From contig SCTZ01000071.1 of assembly GCA_004297765.1 (NCBI GenBank), positions 1 through 64,000 of the forward strand: a DNA stretch of 64,000 nucleotides. Reading direction: 5' to 3'. The stretch comes from Chloroflexota bacterium (GTDB taxonomy: Bacteria; Chloroflexota; Dehalococcoidia; FW602-bin16). Made by a program: the position numbers and the translations under genes. The notes beneath the pieces were generated by a model, which was not told the origin of the DNA, searched no databases, and saw only the letters and a list, made by a program, of their open reading frames with translations. Shown piece by piece: positions 61,614-64,000 of this stretch (positions are counted from its first letter, which is position 1; the number at the start of each line of letters is the position of its first letter).

Positions 61614-62801
61614 ATGGCGAAGTTCGTTGCCGGTCTTGAAGATGTCATCGCGTTGGAGTCGTCGATCTGCCTGGTGGACGGCACCCACGGGAAGCTCTAC
61701 TACCGGGGCTACTCGATCGAGGAACTGGCGGCCCACTCGACGTTCGAGGAGACGGCCTACCTCCTCTGGTTTGGCGAGCTCCCCACCAGCTTCCAGCTCA
61801 AGGATGTAGAAGACAGCCTCCTCGACAACCGCGAGTTTCCCGGGGAAGTGCTGGATATTATCCGGGACTTCCCGCCGACGGCTACGCCCATGGAGGTCCT
61901 GCGGACCGTAGTCTCCGCCCTGTCCTCGTTCGACCGTAACGCCTGCTACTTCTCGCGCGAAGCCGACCTGTGCAAAACGATGCGCCTGACGGCCCAGATC
62001 CCGGTGGCGGTGGCAGCACACCATCGCATCCGCTCCGGGCTGCCGGTGATGACGCCACGCGCGGAGCTCGGCCACGCGGCCAACTTCCTCTACATGCTGC
62101 AAGGAATCGAGCCGGACGCTGTGAGCGCCCGCGCCTTCGACGTCGCCTTGGTTCTGCACGCCGACCACGAGCTGAACGCATCGACCTTCGCCGCACGCGT
62201 CAGCGCGGGAACCCTGGCCGACATGTATTCGTCCATCACCTCGGCCATCGGCACCCTGGCCGGGCCGCTCCACGGCGGAGCCAATCAGCAGGTCATGCAG
62301 ATGCTGGAGGAGATCGGCGACATGGCGCGTGTTGAGGAGTACGTCGACCGGACTTTGAAGGAGAAGAAGCGCGTGATGGGCTTCGGCCACCGCGTGTACG
62401 ACACGACCGACCCCCGTGCGGAAGTGCTCAGGCAACTCTCGCAGGAGGTCGGGGCCAGCAAAGGCGACCTCAGATGGTTCGAGATCTCCGAGAAGATAAG
62501 AGAAACGGTCTGGCGCAAGAAGCAGTTGTACCCTAACGTGGACTTCTACTCAGCGTCCTTGTACCACGTCCTAGGCATCCCTCACGATCTCTTTACACCC
62601 GTTTTCGCGATCAGCCGGATCGCGGGCTGGACGGCCCACGTCCTGGAGCAGTATGCCAACAACCGCCTGATTCGCCCGCGCGCCGAGTACGTCGGACCGC
62701 GTAACCGCCAGTACGTTCCAATTGACGACCGTGGTGAGTATCCCGTCCTGCCCGAGTTGCGCGACCAAGAATCACCACAGGAGGGAACTCAGACACAATA
62801 G
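61614..62801 (+). CDS. Citrate synthase
   Basis: A 395-residue citrate synthase that condenses acetyl-CoA and oxaloacetate. Active-site landmarks are TLAGPLHGGANQQVMQML (His), MGFGHRVYDTTDPRAEVL (His) and LYPNVDFYSASLYHVLGIP (Asp). The N-terminal region ESSICLVDGTHGKLYYRGYS is typical of the dimeric, Gram-positive type. I start at ATG 61614, with GGAGG 7 bases upstream; the 482-residue track ORF reads back into tyrS. It follows tyrS by 80 bases and may share its transcript. Methylcitrate synthase cannot be excluded. Confidence 0.93.
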   Translation: MAKFVAGLEDVIALESSICLVDGTHGKLYYRGYSIEELAAHSTFEETAYLLWFGELPTSFQLKDVEDSLLDNREFPGEVLDIIRDFPPTATPMEVLRTVVSALSSFDRNACYFSREADLCKTMRLTAQIPVAVAAHHRIRSGLPVMTPRAELGHAANFLYMLQGIEPDAVSARAFDVALVLHADHELNASTFAARVSAGTLADMYSSITSAIGTLAGPLHGGANQQVMQMLEEIGDMARVEEYVDRTLKEKKRVMGFGHRVYDTTDPRAEVLRQLSQEVGASKGDLRWFEISEKIRETVWRKKQLYPNVDFYSASLYHVLGIPHDLFTPVFAISRIAGWTAHVLEQYANNRLIRPRAEYVGPRNRQYVPIDDRGEYPVLPELRDQESPQEGTQTQ

Positions 62802-63323
62802 CATACCTCGTCGCATCGTTCTCGTCCTCGAATCCTGGTCGTCATCGGCGTCGTGCACCTCTCCCGCACGCCGCCTACTGCCTATCGTTGGCTCAAGCGT
62901 TCGATCCTCATATCCATCTACTTCGTCCAACCCTTCCTATGTGCAGTCTGAGATTGCGTTCCCGATCTTAAGAGGTGACCGAGCGGCGTTCAGCCGGAGT
63001 CCGTATTCATCGTGAAGCTGAGCATAGTGACCCTTGTTCAGCAGGCAGTGCGAGATATGGGATGGCATAACCCTGATCACCTGTATAGTCTGCCATTCCC
63101 AGCGATGAGTCACCAACGACGATACGTCCGCCAACCGGTCAATGCATAGTATCAGCGCGCAACATCGCTACTGCCACTCCGCCGACTCCACGTTTGCAGG
63201 CGCGTGCCAGAGTCGCCTGGGGATTCGTAACGCCTGGAAGGCCAGCACGGTTGCGTGCGAAGGTCGCGTGGAGTACAATATCGTTTGTCTTTCCCAGCGT
63301 TCCAAACTCCTGAAGGAGGACTT
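62802..63323. other. 522-base spacer before the EF-G-like gene
   Basis: No convincing gene or terminator. The only clear signal is a promoter candidate at 63251-63279. Confidence 0.6.
63251..63279 (+). promoter_or_regulatory. Probable promoter of the EF-G-like gene
   Basis: TTGCGT and TACAAT with 17-base spacing, 45 bases before the ATG. Confidence 0.5.
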
Positions 63324-64000
63324 ATGAAGCAATACGGAGTGGATGCATTAAGGAACGTCGGACTTTTCTCTCACGGCGGCGCCGGCAAGACCTCGCTGGC
63401 TGAGGCCGTGCTGTTCAACTCCGGAGCAATCAATCGGCTGGGCAAAGTTGATGAAGGCAACACAGTTTCGGATTTCGACCCCGACGAAATTAGACGCCAT
63501 ATTTCGATCAACGTCTCTGTTGTTCCCTTCGAGTGGAAAGGTTATAAGGTCAATATCATCGATACTCCCGGCTACGCCGACTTCGTCGGCGAAGTCAAAG
63601 AGGGCATGCGGGTCTCCGATGCCGCCTGCATCCTGCTCGACGCCGTCGGCGGCGTAGAGGTCGGCACAGAGGCCATGTGGACCTACGCCGATGCCCACGA
63701 GCTGCCGCGCATGTTGGTCGTGAACAGGATGGACCGCGAGAACGCCGATTTCTTCCGAGTCCTCGAGCAGGTCAAGAGCCGCTTCGGCAAGAGCTGCGTC
63801 GCACTCAATATGCCCATCGGCGCCCAGGCGAGCTTTGACGGCGTCGTCGATCTGATCTCGATGAAAGCCCTGCGCGGCACCAAGGGGGAGGAGGGGACTG
63901 TCCCCACCGATCTGGCCGATCAGGCGGCTTCTCTGCGCGAGCAACTCGTCGAAGCCATCGCCGAGACAGACGACGAGCTGATCACGAAGTACCTGGAGGG
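63324..64000 (+). CDS. EF-G-like translational GTPase (EF-G-II type), 5' part
   Basis: The ORF track omits it because no stop occurs before the window end. At least 225 codons are open from ATG 63324, which has AAGGAGG upstream. The G1 loop is SHGGAGKTSLAEAVLF, G3 is IIDTPGYADFVGEV and G4 is VVNRMDREN. This loop differs from the AHIDAGKTT of canonical EF-G and is typical of the second EF-G-like group (FusA2/EF-G-II), whose role varies. Canonical fusA is normally in the str operon with rps genes, which is not the context here. Confidence 0.88.
   Translation, partial: MKQYGVDALRNVGLFSHGGAGKTSLAEAVLFNSGAINRLGKVDEGNTVSDFDPDEIRRHISINVSVVPFEWKGYKVNIIDTPGYADFVGEVKEGMRVSDAACILLDAVGGVEVGTEAMWTYADAHELPRMLVVNRMDRENADFFRVLEQVKSRFGKSCVALNMPIGAQASFDGVVDLISMKALRGTKGEEGTVPTDLADQAASLREQLVEAIAETDDELITKYLE

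Noticed and set aside
1-64000. tRNA or rRNA genes
   Set aside because: I looked for T-loop (GGTTCRANTCC) and rRNA-like stretches on both strands and saw none that folds; the only close match is inside the cobalamin riboswitch.

Overview
This 64 kb window is a high-GC bacterial chromosome segment, mostly housekeeping genes with two accessory stretches. I infer a Chloroflexota-like bacterium. The grounds are a UPF0182 protein, a DUF3662-FHA / FHA / FtsW-type cluster, a PD-(D/E)XK-like gene abutting hpt, GTAGGGGCGCAATTCATTGCGCCC-type interspersed repeats and short GATCGGACC-type repeats. None of these is decisive, and there is no rRNA, tRNA or CRISPR in the window to anchor the taxonomy. Stop codons and start sites fit the standard bacterial code, with frequent GTG and TTG starts and many 4-base overlaps. 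Sigma-70-like promoters (TTGACA-N17-TATAAT type) can be read by eye at many gene starts.

Layout. 1-9.5 kb: partial homoserine kinase (its GTG start overlaps the UPF0182 stop), UPF0182, MurJ lipid II flippase, a TPR protein, a double zinc-ribbon protein and GyrA. 9.7-12.9 kb: a minus-strand run from one clear promoter, consisting of a LigD-type 3'-phosphoesterase, a PHP phosphoesterase, a SIR2-like protein with a C-terminal GAF-like domain, and a small basic protein. This is the best candidate here for an undescribed (possibly defence) system. 13.1-21 kb: a glycan locus with three SDR epimerases (one lacking the catalytic Tyr), a TIM-barrel isomerase, a CapD-like dehydratase and a WecA-like transferase, converging on a WecG/TagA-like glycosyltransferase and a UDP-sugar dehydrogenase. 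21-27.6 kb: hpt with its nuclease-like neighbour, the FHA-FHA-FtsW cluster (FtsW apparently starting at ATT), a MITE-like repeat, a GT4 glycosyltransferase and pyrimidine-nucleoside phosphorylase.

27.6-38.8 kb is an accessory region: a Fic remnant, small membrane proteins, a 12-blade NHL lipoprotein gene interrupted by one in-frame TGA exactly between blades 6 and 7, a cyclophilin lipoprotein, a Ser/Pro-repeat secreted protein encoded by an 18-bp minisatellite, and a divergent pair made of an FHA-winged-helix regulator and a very large membrane Ser/Thr kinase. 38.9-48.2 kb: RelA/SpoT, UvrA, a Phd/PIN toxin-antitoxin pair, peptidyl-tRNA hydrolase, a sugar-phosphate transferase and a GT2 glycosyltransferase.

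48.3-56.4 kb is a cobalamin operon led by a promoter, a cobalamin riboswitch and an intrinsic terminator, followed by cobO, cobT, cobS, cbiB, cobD-like, cobQ, cobU and pduX-like genes. Together they adenosylate corrinoid, make the aminopropanol linker from threonine and attach the lower ligand. Corrin-ring synthesis genes are absent, so salvage or a second locus is implied. 56.5-64 kb: universal stress protein, a zinc-ribbon protein with a long leader, a SufR-like Cys-rich regulator beside a 34-bp palindrome, a holin-X-like membrane pair, TyrRS, citrate synthase and the start of an EF-G-like GTPase.
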